64,000 nucleotides of DNA from Poa pratensis (Eukaryota > Streptophyta > Magnoliopsida > Poales > Poaceae): contig CAMZMU010000117.1 in NCBI GenBank assembly GCA_947311845.1, forward strand, positions 79,905,447 through 79,969,446. Direction: 5' to 3'. Positions within the stretch are counted from its first letter, which is position 1, and every line of letters begins with the position of its first letter. Below, piece by piece: positions 32,860-45,048 of this stretch. The position numbers were made by a program, and so were the translations under genes. Under the pieces are notes generated by a model that was not told the DNA's origin, did not search any database, and was given only the letters and a program-made list of their open reading frames with translations.

Positions 32860-34441
32860 TGATACGTCTCAAACGTATCTATAATTTTTGATGTTCCATG
32901 CTTGTTTTATACCAATTGCTACATGTTTTGCATCTACTTTATATCACTTTTATACATTTTTTGGGACTAACCTATTAACAAGATGCCGAAGTGCCAGTTC
33001 CTGTTTTCTGCTGTTTTTGTATTCCAGAAAAGCTAGTCTGGAAATATTCTCGGAATTGGACGAAACTACACGGGGTCCCTATTTTCCAGAACCACTGACG
33101 GAGCAAGAGCACGAGAGGGCCACGGGGCCCCACACGCCAGGGCGCGGGCCCCCCTCTGCCGCGCCCTGGGGTGGTGTGGGCCCCGGGGGTCTCCAGCCGC
33201 CGCCCTTTCGCCTACTTATTCCCCCCGACGCGAAAACCCTAAGTACCTGAGCAAATATCCACGAAAAGTTCCAGAGACGCCGCCGTCGTCAACCCTAGCT
33301 CGGGAGGGTTCAGAACCTCTTCCCGGCACCCTGCCGGAGAGGGGAATCGTCACCGGAGGCTTCTACATCGCCATGCCTGCCTCCGGAGTGATGCGTGAGT
33401 AGTTCATCCTTGGACTACGGGTCCATAGCAGTAGCTAGATGGTTGTCTCTCCACTTTGTGCCATCATGTTTAGATCTTGTGAGCTGCCCTACATGATCAA
33501 GATCATATTATTGTAATGCTACATGTTGTGTTTGCTGGGATCCGATGAATATTGAATATTATGTCAAGTTGATTATCAATCTATCTTATATGTTATTTAA
33601 GATCTTGCATGCTTTCCGTTACTCGTAGATGCTTTGGCCAAGTAGATGCTTGTAACTCCAAGAGAGAGTATTTATGCTAGATAGTGGGTTCATGTCTCCG
33701 TTTAACCTGGGACAGTGACAGAAAGTTCTAAGGTTGTGGATGTGCTGTTGCCACTAGGGATAACCTAACGATGCTATGTCCACGGCATATGTGTTTGTTT
33801 ACATTACGCACTTTACTTAATGCAATTATCCGTTGCTTGCAACTTAATACCAACGGGGACTCGGATGACAACCCGGCGGTGGATTATTAGTCATAGATGC
33901 TGTTGGATAACGATCTATGTATTATGTCGTAATGCCCAATTAAATATCATAGTAGTCAACATGTCATGTATATGCATTGTCATGCGCTCACTATTCGTCA
34001 ATTGCCCAGCTGTAATTTGTTCACCCAACATGTTAGTTATCTTTTATGGAGAGACACCACTAGTGAACTGTGGACCCCGGTCCATTCTTTTACACTGATT
34101 AAACAACCACAAACTGCAAACTGTTCCTTTTTCATTCTCTGCAATTTAATACTCATTTTCCACACCATACGTTTAATCCTTTGTTTTCAGCAAGCCAGTG
34201 AGATTGACAACCTCACTGTTTCGTTGGGGCAAAGTAGTTTGATTGTGTTGTGTGCAGATTCCACGTCAACAGTCCAGACTCCCTGCGACAGCTATTTTTC
34301 TGGCGCCGTTGACAACCTTCTGAAGAGTTGCTGCTCCTACTGGTTCGATAACCTTGGTTTCTTTCTGAGGGAAAACTTGCTGCTGACTACATCATACCTT
34401 CCTCTTGGGGTCTCCCAACGAACGTGTGTTTCACGTCATCA
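32860..34441 (+). repeat. Complete 3' LTR (1582 bp)
   Basis: It runs from TGATACGTCTC to CATCA next to the ACCTA duplication. It contains a GC-rich segment at 33105-33320 with short frames but no recognisable gene. The TGGCGCCGTTG near 34301 resembles a tRNA-Asp primer site but is inside the LTR. Confidence 0.9.
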
Positions 34442-34448
34442 ACCTACA

Positions 34449-35410
34449 TTTCCAGTTTGCAAGTCAAGAGACGAAGCAGTTTATGTACTCAAACACTGAT
34501 GGGTTCTATCATGCCATGATTTTATTTCAGGTTCAGTTTAAAGTAAACAGGCATCATATGTCTTTATATAACATCATCAAGCGTTCGGTTTAGATAACAA
34601 GTATCACAAGCTATTAACAAAATAGAAAAATGAAGGGATCTTTCATGCCATGATTTTATTTCATGTTCCCATTTACAGAATACCAAAGGGAAATTACCAT
34701 CACCTGAATTTATTGAAGGGGCATGCTTCTGACTAATTTGTTTCATCATAGTATCATTACAAAATTTGACTTGTATATGGTGAAGCACTCAACGATAACC
34801 AGGAAGAGCTCATGAGATCCACACGGCATGGCACATACCAATTTCTAACAAGACACAGATGGATATGGGTGGTAGAAACTTGCCTTTCGTGTCCAGCAGT
34901 GTCCTTGAAGTTGCTGGATCTGGTGGAGGACTTGTATTCCAGGCTGAACTAGTCGCAGTTGAAGCGGGTCAACAGGTTCGACGGCCTTGTACGACATCCT
35001 CCCTCGGCGGCCTTGAAGTTCCTGGAACCGGTTGCAAGTGTTGACGGCGAGGAGCGGATCGGGAGCCTTGCAGCCAGGCAGGAGGGGATCCAGCGGCGGC
35101 CTTGTCGGAGAGGCAGATCCAGCGGGTTGCGTCTGCGGCGAGGAAGGGAGAGGCGGTGAGCGCGCGTCCCACTGGCCCCGCACCGTCCGCCTCTCCCCAA
35201 GGCAGAAGAGGGAGGAGGCCCACGAGCCTCCACGTCGGCGTCGAAGTTGTCGTGGGAGTAGGGATCCTGGGCGGCGGGGTGCTGGGGATGTGGTGGCGGC
35301 GGCGGTGGGGTGCGCGATCTGGAGCAGGAGAGGGGAGGAGGCGTGCGCCGTCGCGAGATAGAAAGAAAGGGGCTAGGGTTTCGCTATGGGAGGAGGCGAC
35401 GCGCAAATTT
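34449..35410 (-). other. GC-rich first-exon-like block in the CACTA
   Basis: From 35410 down to about 34860 the minus strand has the look of a grass 5' exon: GAAACCCTAGCCCC leader, Pro/Arg-rich codons, then PLQLRLVQPGIQVLHQIQQL and a possible donor near CACGAAAG/GCAAGT. No ATG can be assigned confidently and no family is recognised. 34449-34860 is AT-rich with nothing visible. Confidence 0.35.
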
Positions 35411-35743
35411 TATACCAGAAAGGAGTTAGGTTTCGCTCTGGACTGTCGGATCGGCATCTGACGGTTCGAGGTGCTCCAGTAGCTGTCCAACGGGCCTAAG
35501 TGCTGGGCTGGGCCAGTTTCGGCCCAGTTAGACAGAATAGTTATGAAAGAAAGAAAAAAACTTTTAGGCTGAAATAATCAAGTTTTAGGGCTTAATTTTT
35601 GTGAAGGACCTACCAAATATTTGTTGTAAAATTTGACCACAACATTTAAAAAAAATATTAGACCACATGTTAAGAACAAATAACCAATGGTTGGGAGTAA
35701 AAAGGTTTCGATCAACCTCTCATGAAAAAGACAAATTTACACC

Positions 35744-38700
35744 GATTCAATTGGAAGCGGGTCAAATTTGAACTACAGGTGCTTCGTAGTTTGCTCATGA
35801 TTTTTTGAAAAAATCATTATTAGATACAAAAAAACTGTTTCATCAGAAATATACCAAAAGTTTTGCAGGATTCGACACCTAGGTATGAACGATCATGTCC
35901 ACCGTTTTGACAATATTTTGAAATCGGCACAAGGAATTCAAAATAAATCAAAAAAATGGAAATCCTTCATGATGTGTCATTGTATGTGACCTAGTTTCAA
36001 GAAAAAAAATATAAACTTGGAATACAGAAAATATTTTAAAAAAGTGTTCACAGAAATGAGCTATCATGTATGAAGATTCACACCATTCAGGCCAAATGAC
36101 GGATGTTATGGCCACTTTCATGGCATAGTTTGTTTAAATGATCTCATATTTTGCACAAGCCTATACATTGGAGTGGCGAACAATGTTGCCGAAGAAAGTT
36201 TTTATTTTCTTTGCACGAAAAAGTCATTTTCTATTTTCAGAGTGCAAAAAATGGGGTTTTTTGTGAAGCGGCTACCGAGAAACTCGTCCAAAATAGCATC
36301 GATACATATTCTACACAAAGTAGACATCATTTTATGTACAGTCACCAAAAGGCATGCATTTCCGAGCTCTCTGCCTATTTCCGGCCATTTAAACGGCTTC
36401 ATGCCGATTCAGCTGGAAACGGCTAGATTTTGAACTGCAGCTGCCACATAGCTTGCACGTTATTTTTCCTAAATTTTATTTTTAGGTTCACAAATATCCA
36501 TTTCATCAGAGTTACATCAAAATATCCACATGATTCAAACACTAGACATGAACGATCACGGTGGCGACTTCGACTAGATTTTCAAATGAGCATACGAAAT
36601 TCGAAAAAATCAAAAAAAAAATGGAAAACCTTCACGTAGCGTCATGATATGTGACCTACTCACCAGAAAAAAATATAAACTTGCTTTGCGGAAGTTTTAC
36701 TGCAAAAGTGTTCTCAGAAACTTGCTATCACGAACGAACATTCATAACTTTCAAGACAAACGAGCAATGTTTTGGCCACATTCATGACATAGTTTGTCGA
36801 AATGTGCCCAAATTTGGCACATGTGTTCATTGTGGGATGACAAGCAATGTTGCCGAACAAAGATTTCGACATGTTTCACAAAAAAAAACCACTTTTCATT
36901 TTTCAAGTGCTTAAAATAGAATTTTTTTGAAGCGGCTACCGAGAAACTCGTCCCAAATGGCACCGATCCATATTATTCACAAATTAGACATCATTTATGT
37001 ACAATCACCAAAGGGCATGCATTTCCGAGCTCTCTGCCTATTTTCGGCCATTTAAACGGCTTTCTGCCGATTCAGCTGGAAACGGCAAGATTTTGAACTG
37101 CAGCTGCCACATAGCTTGCCCGTTATTTTTCCTAAATTTCATTTTTAGGTTCACAAGTATCCATTTCATCAGAGTTACATCAAAATATCCACATGATTCA
37201 AATACTAGACATGAACGGTCACGGCGGCGACTACGACTAGATTTTCAAATGAGCATACGAAATTCGAAAAAAATCAAAAAAAATGAAAAACCTTCACGTA
37301 GCGTCATGATATGTGACCTACTCACCAGAAAAAAAAAAAACTTCCTTTGCGGAAGTTTTACTGCAAAAGTGTTCCCAGAAACTTGCTATCACGACGAACA
37401 TTCATAACTTTCAAGACAAACGAGCAATGTTTTGGCCACATTCATGACATAGTTTATCGAAATGTGCCCAAATTTGGCACATGTGTTCATTGTGGGATGG
37501 CAAGCAATGTTGCCGAACAAAGATTTCGATATGTTTCACAAAAAAAACCCACTTTTCATTTTTCTAGTGCTTAAAATAACGTTTTTGTGAAGCGGCTACC
37601 GAGAAACTCGTCCAAAATGGCACCGATACATATTCTTCACAAATTAGACATCATTTTCTGTACAATCACCAAAGGGCATGCATTTCGATCTCTCTGCCTA
37701 TTTCCGGCCATTTAAACGGCTTCCTACCGATTCAGCTGGAAACGGCTAGATTTTGATCTACAGCTGCCACATAGCTTGCCCGTTATTTTTCCTAAATTTT
37801 ATTTTTAGGTTCACAAGTATCCATTTCATCAGAGTTACATCAAAATATCCACATGATTCAAACACTAGACATGAACGGTCACGGCGGCGACTTCGACTAG
37901 ATTTTCAAATGAGCATACGAAATTTGAAAAAAATCAAAAAAATGAAAAACCTTCACGTAGCGTCATGATATGTGACCTACTCACCAGAAAAAAAATATAT
38001 AAACTTCCTTTGCGGAAGTTTTACTGCAAACGTGTTCCCAGAAACTTGCTATCACGAACGAACATTCATAGTTTTCAAGACAAACGAGCAATGTTTTGGC
38101 CACATTCATGACATAGTTTATCGAAATGTGCCCAAATTGGCACATGTGTTCATTGTGGGATGGCAAGCAATGTTGCCGAACAAAGATTTCGACGTGTTTC
38201 ACAAAAAAAGCCACTTTTCATTTTTCTAGTGCTTAAAATAGCGTTTTTTGTGAAGCGGCTACCAGAAACTCGTACAAAATGGCACCGATACATATTCTTC
38301 ACAAATTAGACATCATTTTATGTACAATCACCAAAGGGCATGCATTTCCGAGCTCTCTGCCTATTTCCGGCCATTTAAACGGCTTCCTGCCGATTCAGCT
38401 GGAAACGGCTAGATTTTGATCTGCAGCTGCCACATAGCTTGCCCGTTATTTTTCCTAAATTTTATTTTTAGGTTCACAAGTATCCATTTCATCAGAGTTA
38501 CATCAAAATATCCACATGATTCAAACACTAGACATGAACAGTCACGGCTGCGACTTCGACTAGATTTTCAAATGAGCATACGAAATTCGAAAAAAATCAA
38601 AAAAATGAAAAACCTTCACGTAGCGTCATGATATGTGACCTACTCACCAGAAAAAAATATAAACTTCCTTTGCGGAAGTTTTACTGCAAAAGTGTTCCCA

Positions 38701-40264
38701 GAAACTTGCTATCACGAACGAACATTCATAACTTTCAAGACAAACGAGCAATGTTTTGGCCACATTCATGACATAGTTTGTCGAAATGTGCCCAAATTTG
38801 GCACATGTGTTCATTGTGGGATGGCAAGCAATGTTGCCGAACAAAGATTTCGACATGTTTCACAAAAAAAAACCACTTTTCATTTTTCTACTGCTTAAAA
38901 TAGCGTTTTTTGTGAAGCGGCTACCGAGAAACTCGTCCAAAATGGCACCGATACATATTCTTCACAAATTAGACATCATTTTCTGTACAATCACCAAAGG
39001 GCATGCATTTCTGAGCTCTCTGCCTATTTCCGGCCATTTAAACGGCTTCCTGCCGATTCAGCTGGAAACGGCTAGATTTTGATCTGCAGCTGCCACATAG
39101 CTTGCCCGTTATTTTTCCTAAATTTTATTTTTAGGTTCACAAGTATCCATTTCATCAGAGTTACATCAAAATATCCACATGATTCAAACACTAGACATGA
39201 ACAGTCACGGCTGCGACTTCGACTAGATTTTCAAATGAGCATACGAAATTCGAAAAAAATCAAAAAAATGAAAAACCTTCACGTAGCGTCATGATATGTG
39301 ACCTACTCACCAGAAAAAAATATAAACTTCCTTTGCGGAAGTTTTACTGCAAAAGTGTTCCCAGAAACTTGCTATCACGAACGAACATTCATAACTTTCA
39401 AGACAAACGAGCAATGTTTTGGCCACATTCATGACATAGTTTGTCGAAATGTGCCCAAATTTGGCACATGTGTTCATTGTGGGATGGCAAGCAATGTTGC
39501 CGAACAAAGATTTCGACATGTTTCACAAAAAAAAACCACTTTTCATTTTTCTACTGCTTAAAATAGCGTTTTTTGTGAAGCGGCTACCGAGAAACTCGTC
39601 CAAAATGGCACCGATACATATTCTTCACAAATTAGACATCATTTTCTGTACAATCACCAAAGGGCATGCATTTCTGAGCTCTCTGCCTATTTCTGGCCAT
39701 TTAAACGGCTTCCTGCCGATTCAGCTGGAAACGGCTAGATTTTGATCTGCAGCTGCCACATAGATTGCCCTTATTTTTCCTAAATTTTATTTTTAGGTTC
39801 ACAAGTATTCATTTCATCAGAGTTACATCAAAATATCCACATGATTCAAACACTAGACATGAACGGTCACGGCGGCGACTTCGACTAGATTTTCAAATGA
39901 GCATACGAAATTCGAAAAAAATCAAAAAAATAAAAAACCTTCACGTAGCGTCATGATATGTGACCTACTCACCAGAAAAAATATAAACTTCCTTTGCGGA
40001 AGTTTTACTGTAAAAGTGTTCCCAGAAACTTGCTATCACGAACGAACATTCATAGCTTTCAAGACAAACGAGCAATACTTTGGCCACATTCATGACATAG
40101 TTTGTCGAAATGTGCCCAAATTGCCGAACAAAGATTTCGACATGTTTCACAAAAAACCCACTTTTCATTTTTCAAGTGCTTAAAATAGTGTTTTTTGTGA
40201 AGCGGCTACCGAGAAACTCGTCCAAAATGGCACCGATACATATTCTTCACAAAGTAGACATCAA
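35744..40264. repeat. Array of about 6.8 tandem copies of a 662-bp repeat
   Basis: The anchor GATTCAGCTGGAAACGGC recurs at 36406, 37069, 37729, 38392, 39055 and 39718, with a diverged form (GATTCAATTGGAAGCGGG) at 35744. Spacings are 662, 663, 660, 663, 663 and 663. The first copy is strongly diverged. The 38392 and 39055 copies are nearly identical, so the array has expanded recently. The last copy breaks off at about 40264. Short open frames recur in each unit only because the units are repeats; they have no domain. The array lies inside the 15.4-kb CACTA. Confidence 0.97.
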
Positions 40265-40914
40265 AACGGCTATCACTGGGTAATCTTGAAGGCATGCATC
40301 TAACCGTAATAGTTCAAGATGAGGAATTAATCCTCTAGTCAATAGAGAGATACATCCTGGGCCCACTCGGTGTGAAAGTACCCAAGACAAGTCTCCCTAG
40401 ATCAATCTCTCTCCCTCTCTCCCATCCGTTTTATAAGACACCCATGACGTGCCGGCCTCCGATTGCGATGTTGAAATATGTGAAACTTTGTAATTTTTTA
40501 TTTTGTTAGCTAAAATAAAAAACAACACATATTGTGTCTCATTAAAAACCAACGCATATTTGAAATATACGAAACTTTGCAATTTTTATTTTATTAGCTA
40601 AAACTGGAATTTTTGTGAAGCAACGATAAAAAGTATTATGTTATTTCTTGTTAAGACTTCCAAAATCAATATCTAAAGTCACTCCATTTATCTTTTGTTT
40701 TTAGGTCACTCCATTTATCTGGACTGAATCTCGTATGTAGCCCATAATTTCCTCTCCATAGCCTATCTCTAACATCTTATGGGCCATCAGCCCATTCGGT
40801 AGGGCAAAATTTGTAGAAGAAAATAGAAGGAGGGGTGAGAATAGTAGGCCTGCACCGAGGCACAACCCAACAAATGTCCAGAATTGATTAAAACGGGAAG
40901 TGTGGCTTCGTACC

Positions 40915-41010
40915 ACGAAGCAACTGATGGCGTAGTGGTTAGAACCATCCGTCCGTATGGCGAGGTAGGGGTTCGAACTTTGGTGGCCGCATTTTTGTTC
41001 GGTATTTATC
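40915..41010 (+). mobile_element. Decayed tRNA-derived SINE-like unit
   Basis: TGGCGTAGTGG (40928-40938) resembles a pol III A box and GGTTCGAACTT (40970-40980) a B box, at tRNA-like spacing. The T-stem does not pair and no acceptor stem forms, so it is not a tRNA gene. A related tRNA-like unit with GGTTCGAA followed by TGGTGGC is, from memory, common in grass repeats. Confidence 0.45.
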
Positions 41011-41538
41011 TCCGAATTTGTGGTTCCTGGTTCTGGGGTCCCACGCGTAAGGCGCTCGTGTTGGAGACACCGATTGGCACGTAAACTCATTCGCTAATTG
41101 GTCCCACATGTAAGTGGCCCAATGCTAACAGACACCCCCTAAAATAGGACATCCCCTGAGCGGGTCCCACATGTCAGTATTGATATTTCATAATCTGAAT
41201 GGCCATGTCACGGCCATGTCACATGACACGTAGGAGAGCTGCCTACGTGTCCATCCAGTCACCACTTAATACATGAAAATATAATTTTATTACATGTTAC
41301 GACCATCTAAATTGGTCATAGTCGATAAGAAATAACATCGAAAATCCTATTCATGAATTTACGACCATTTTGTCTCAGGAAATTATGACCTTTCTGAACA
41401 AAATGTCGTTATGTTTTCGGGTTTGGACCCTCCAAAATAGCTTACGACCAATTGGTTCGAAATGGTCATAGATTTATGACCATTTTTTCCAGGGTCACTA
41501 TAAGAAGGTCACAAGTTGGCATATTTCTTGTAGTGATG

Positions 41539-43147
41539 GCTACAGCAAGATGCTATCAAATATCTTACACTACTTTTGCAAAAAAACAACTTTAAGCTTA
41601 TGAACCAACAGTAGCAACAAAGAACTATTAAGATGCCATCAATCATATCATACAGATATAAGGCCACCATCATAAGATTTGACTGTTATGTAGAGGACCA
41701 CACACAAGTCCAATTGCATAAGCAGAATGAGAACTATTTATCATGATTTAAAATCACCGTTTTAGTTGTTTCGAGATGATGTTCCTGTCAAATACTAATC
41801 ATACCATGTAGAGATTCAATGCTATAAGCTAAAGGTAAAATTCATTTACCTGTTGTAAAATTGGTGTACATATATGCGTTAGTGCAATGCTACACTTCAT
41901 AGAGCTCGACTTTTAATAATATGTGAAGAGGAAAACCCTACAATGTACAAAATTTAGAGCATTGACTTCCAATCTTATAAATGATTTGAGAAAAATAGTA
42001 AGAAGTTTGGCCATAAATAGATTCAAATATCATCCAGACAAAAGTCTGAATTTGCACAAAATTCTAAGCAACATTTACTTTAAGTATGAGAAATATTATA
42101 ATTCCTCACAACCACGAATCACATGCAACATATGATAAATATTATAATTCCTCACAGCCACGAATCACCTGCGACGACACCTCGTTTAAGCAATAAACTT
42201 GAACTAAGATATACTTTGGCATGCATCAAGGAAATTTAGGTGTTGTGGAACCTATCCAGAAAAATAATTGGTCTACCTAGCTACACCAATTTATCTGTTG
42301 TTCTAAGAATAAAAGGTGTCGGCGAAATATTGGAAATTCCAATGTAGAACTGGACATACTGACTATACCTTGCAACAACGTTTATGCTTAATTATAGGAA
42401 AACCATTGCAACAATATATTTCAGTACATCATGAATAACTCTAGGATTTGTTGCCAGATAACAAGCTGAGAACAAAATATTTATTTTTAAATCACTATTT
42501 ATTTGCAGGTAATTTTAAGCCACTATCTATAGTACCTGAAATGTGATATGCCAAAACATAACCGTGGGCTAATATATCTTGGTTTCTATGGGGGTTGATG
42601 CAAACCAGTCGTCGCTGATTTGGTACACATAAACATGCAATGTTCAACTAATAGCAGCCGATTTGCATAATAAACTGAAATCCCTGGGTTAGTTTGGATG
42701 ATTACTATGAGAAGAAAATGGAAATTATTAGTAAGCAACCTGCATAATTAAGGGAAGATATCTTGATCAAACAGGAAATAAAAACAACAGTGTCACTTCC
42801 ATACTGCAGATGTAAGCCACACTCTATTGCCGCTAGTTTTTAACCAAGTTAACTCGAACTGGCTGTCAATAACTGGCTGTAGGAAAGGACCAAACAAAAT
42901 TGTCAATAATACAAACAAGCTTTTAACAAAGCCAACTCAAATAAAAAGGAGAAACATGTTACAAAGAGTAGGAAGAGATCGAGAGGGTGCACTTAACTAA
43001 CTATATACAAAGCACCAAGACTGTACATGTGTATGGTGCTTTCCCAAACCAGCAGGGAACATCATCCGGCAAGCAATGCTTCATGGCACTGCCAAGATAG
43101 GGAAATGAAAATACATCTATTGGATGTAAAGTACTGCATGTAGATAT
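41539..43147. other. Intergenic, AT-rich
   Basis: This lies between two CACTA elements. No coding block, RNA gene or paired termini were recognised. A short duplication (TATAATTCCTCACA near 42095 and 42142) is the only structure noted. Confidence 0.55.
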
Positions 43148-43577
43148 AGACACTAGTACAGAACGACACATCCGATACCCCTCTATGGTAACGGAAGGAG
43201 ATAGGCGACGAAAAATCGCGATTTTAGCGTTGTGGACGAGGCCTGGCAGAACTGGGCCGCGGCAGGTCCGTCAACATTGGTTACGGAGATATTTAGATCT
43301 TCGTTACCAATATTGTTGGCAACGGTCGTAAATTAACCTCTGTTTCCAATATCTATCTCTATGGCAACGATTGTTTATGGTTATCCGTTTGCGATGTGCT
43401 TGGGAAATTGCAGTTGCAATCTGGAAGCGTGCAAGTTCAATGCGGCTTAATTCACGAGGGATTGGAACCGCCTGCTCGACACTAATAAAATATGACTGGA
43501 ACCACGCAAACCCAGGCAGTTCTCGCATCCTCCCCTTCGTTCTCTCCAACATTCTCTACCACACTAGCACAACCGCC

Positions 43578-44117
43578 ATGGAGGAACCCTGGTGGCAGAA
43601 CGAGGAAGTCTCGAGCGATGACGCGAGCGCTGAAGACCGCGGTGAAGTCCCATGGTGGGATCAAGACGGTCCGCCGGACTCGGACCCCGACGACTCGGAC
43701 CCGCCGTCTTCACGCTCTGTAGAAGACGACTCTGACGACTCGGACCCGCCGTCTTCACGCGAAGGAGAAGACGACTCCGACGAGGAGGAGTCGCCGGAGA
43801 ACCCGCCAGAACCGTATTCTAGCCAGGAAGAATACGACTCCGATGAGGTGGAGGAGGAGGCGTCGGAGGAGTCGTCAGAGGAGGCGCCGGAGGAGGAGGA
43901 GCACGCGCCAGAGAAGGACGCGCCGGAGAAGGAGGAGCACGCTCCAGAGAAGGAAGCGCGAGAGAAGGATTCGCCGGAGAAGGACGCGCGGCCGGAGAAG
44001 GAGGAGCATGATCCGCAGGAGAAGGAGCACGAGCCGGAGGAGAAGGCAACCGGCAAGAAGCGACGCCGCACCGCGGACGCCAATGGCGTGGAGGCAGGGC
44101 GGAAGAAGAACAAGTAG
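43578..44117 (+). CDS. 179-aa acidic, Glu/Pro/Lys-rich protein with C-terminal NLS
   Basis: The ATG follows ACCGCC, a good plant start context, and gives MEEPWWQNEEVSSDD. The frame is also open upstream to 43371, but that part crosses the subterminal repeats. The protein has a repeated PWW motif (EEPWW, EVPWW), a long Asp/Ser/Glu region with two copies of DDSDPPSS, then degenerate EKE repeats (APEKDAPEKEEHAPEKE) and a basic tail (KKRRRT, RKKNK) that looks like a nuclear localisation signal. No enzymatic domain is seen. It could be an element-encoded nuclear protein or a captured host 3' exon. Low-complexity composition alone can keep such a frame open, so its coding status is uncertain. Confidence 0.5.
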   Translation: MEEPWWQNEEVSSDDASAEDRGEVPWWDQDGPPDSDPDDSDPPSSRSVEDDSDDSDPPSSREGEDDSDEEESPENPPEPYSSQEEYDSDEVEEEASEESSEEAPEEEEHAPEKDAPEKEEHAPEKEAREKDSPEKDARPEKEEHDPQEKEHEPEEKATGKKRRRTADANGVEAGRKKNK

Positions 44118-44706
44118 AGTAGATTGTTAGTTCAATTGTATTGTTAAGTAGGCCCAGTGTGTCAGTGAGCAAATAAAAGGATACGGTTGTTTATCGCCTC
44201 TGTTTCCGATATTGTACTTGTGCTATAAATACTAACTCGCTCGCTCTCACCCTCACTCTCACTCTCATAGTGTGGCGGCGGCTCGAAGCAGCGCCAGATC
44301 TCACCCTTATCTCGCAGATCTGAGCGGCGCGGCGGGATCTTCCCTGAGCGGCGATGCCACCGCGCATCTTCCCCGAGCAGCGCGTCGGATCTTCCCCGAG
44401 CAGCCGCCGTGCATCTTCCCCGACCAGCGCGTCGGATCTTCCCCGAGCGGCGATGCCACCATCGGTAAGCTCATCCATGCACTGGAGAAGTCGGATAACG
44501 CTATGTGAAGTTGCCACAGTTTGTTGCTCGAATGCCTGGCCATAGATAATTATGCATGCGCTCGATCTGTTTATTCTAATTGGGCACTGTAAGTAGATCG
44601 ATCTGTTCTCTCAAATATGTAACCATTCATTGGTTTGCACTCAATATTATACACCTACATGTCTCCAATATGTAGATCTATACTGACCATGCATCTATAT
44701 TCTCAT

Positions 44707-45048
44707 CAGATGCACAGAAGATGTATCCTTACTAAAGATGTGCTTGCCAAGGCTGATACTCTTCTGTGGAGTATAAATGATTATCCAGCTTTGGCCACTA
44801 TGGCAGGAAGAAGAGTCACAAGAGGTTATCAAGCATGCTGTCAGTGCTACCAAAATCAGGAAGAAGATGTATCACAGTTTGCTACATCTGTCCTTACTAA
44901 AGATGTGTTTGCCAAGGCTGATGCTCTTCTGTGGAGTATCAATGATTATCCAGCTTTGGGAACTCTGGCTGGAAGAAGAGTGGCAGGAGGTTATAAAGTA
45001 TGTCTTCACTGCTACCAAAAACATTTGTCAATAGCTAGCAGGTTATAG
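44707..45048 (+). pseudogene. Duplicated Tnp2 transposase fragment
   Basis: LTKDVLAKADTLLWSINDYP followed by ALATMAGRRV and CCQCYQ corresponds to the TINDWPALSNISGQ/CTHC segment of Tnp2 transposases. A second copy starts 165 bases later (44893; LWSINDYPALGTLAGRRV), in frame. The copies differ at many bases, so the duplication is older than the 81-bp one in the large element. Nothing else of the transposase is present. It shows that the small CACTA family derives from an element with an En/Spm-type transposase. Confidence 0.75.

Larger units (their letters stand above)
28944..34441 (+). mobile_element. Non-autonomous gypsy-type LTR element nested in the CACTA
   Basis: Both LTRs begin TGATACGTCTCAAACGTATC, and the right one ends in CATCA. 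The 5-bp target duplication ACCTA is perfect (28939-28943, 34442-34446). The left LTR keeps only its first ~253 bases; the right LTR is 1582 bp. Internally there is a gag/protease-like frame, then about 2.6 kb of noncoding DNA, then a purine-rich tract (AAGCTTGGGGATGC) before the right LTR. Reverse transcriptase and integrase are absent. Over the shared 253 bases the LTRs differ at only a handful of sites, so the insertion is moderately recent. Confidence 0.93.
26107..41535. mobile_element. 15.4-kb CACTA element with ATG target duplication
   Basis: The TIRs begin CACTACAAGAAATATGC at both ends (left 26107, right reverse complement ending 41535). A perfect 3-bp target duplication ATG lies at 26104-26106 and 41536-41538. 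Subterminal arrays of GGTCATA / TATGACC and GACCATTTT occupy about 26107-26400 and 41290-41520. I found no transposase motif in it, so it is probably non-autonomous. Contents: exon-like islands on the minus strand at both ends, a Stowaway MITE, a nested LTR element (28944-34441), a 4.5-kb array of 662-bp tandem repeats and a decayed SINE-like unit. Confidence 0.93.

Noticed and set aside
34296..34320. Primer-binding site (TGGCGCCGTTG, tRNA-Asp type)
   Set aside because: The ACCTA duplication places the LTR end at 34441, so this lies inside the LTR and cannot be the priming site.
35744..40264. Recurring 60-98 residue open frames in each 662-bp unit
   Set aside because: They recur only because the DNA repeats. 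They have no domain, no consistent start context and are lost in the diverged unit.
40928..40990. tRNA gene
   Set aside because: A- and B-box-like motifs are present, but the T-stem does not pair and no acceptor stem forms; treated as a decayed SINE-like unit.
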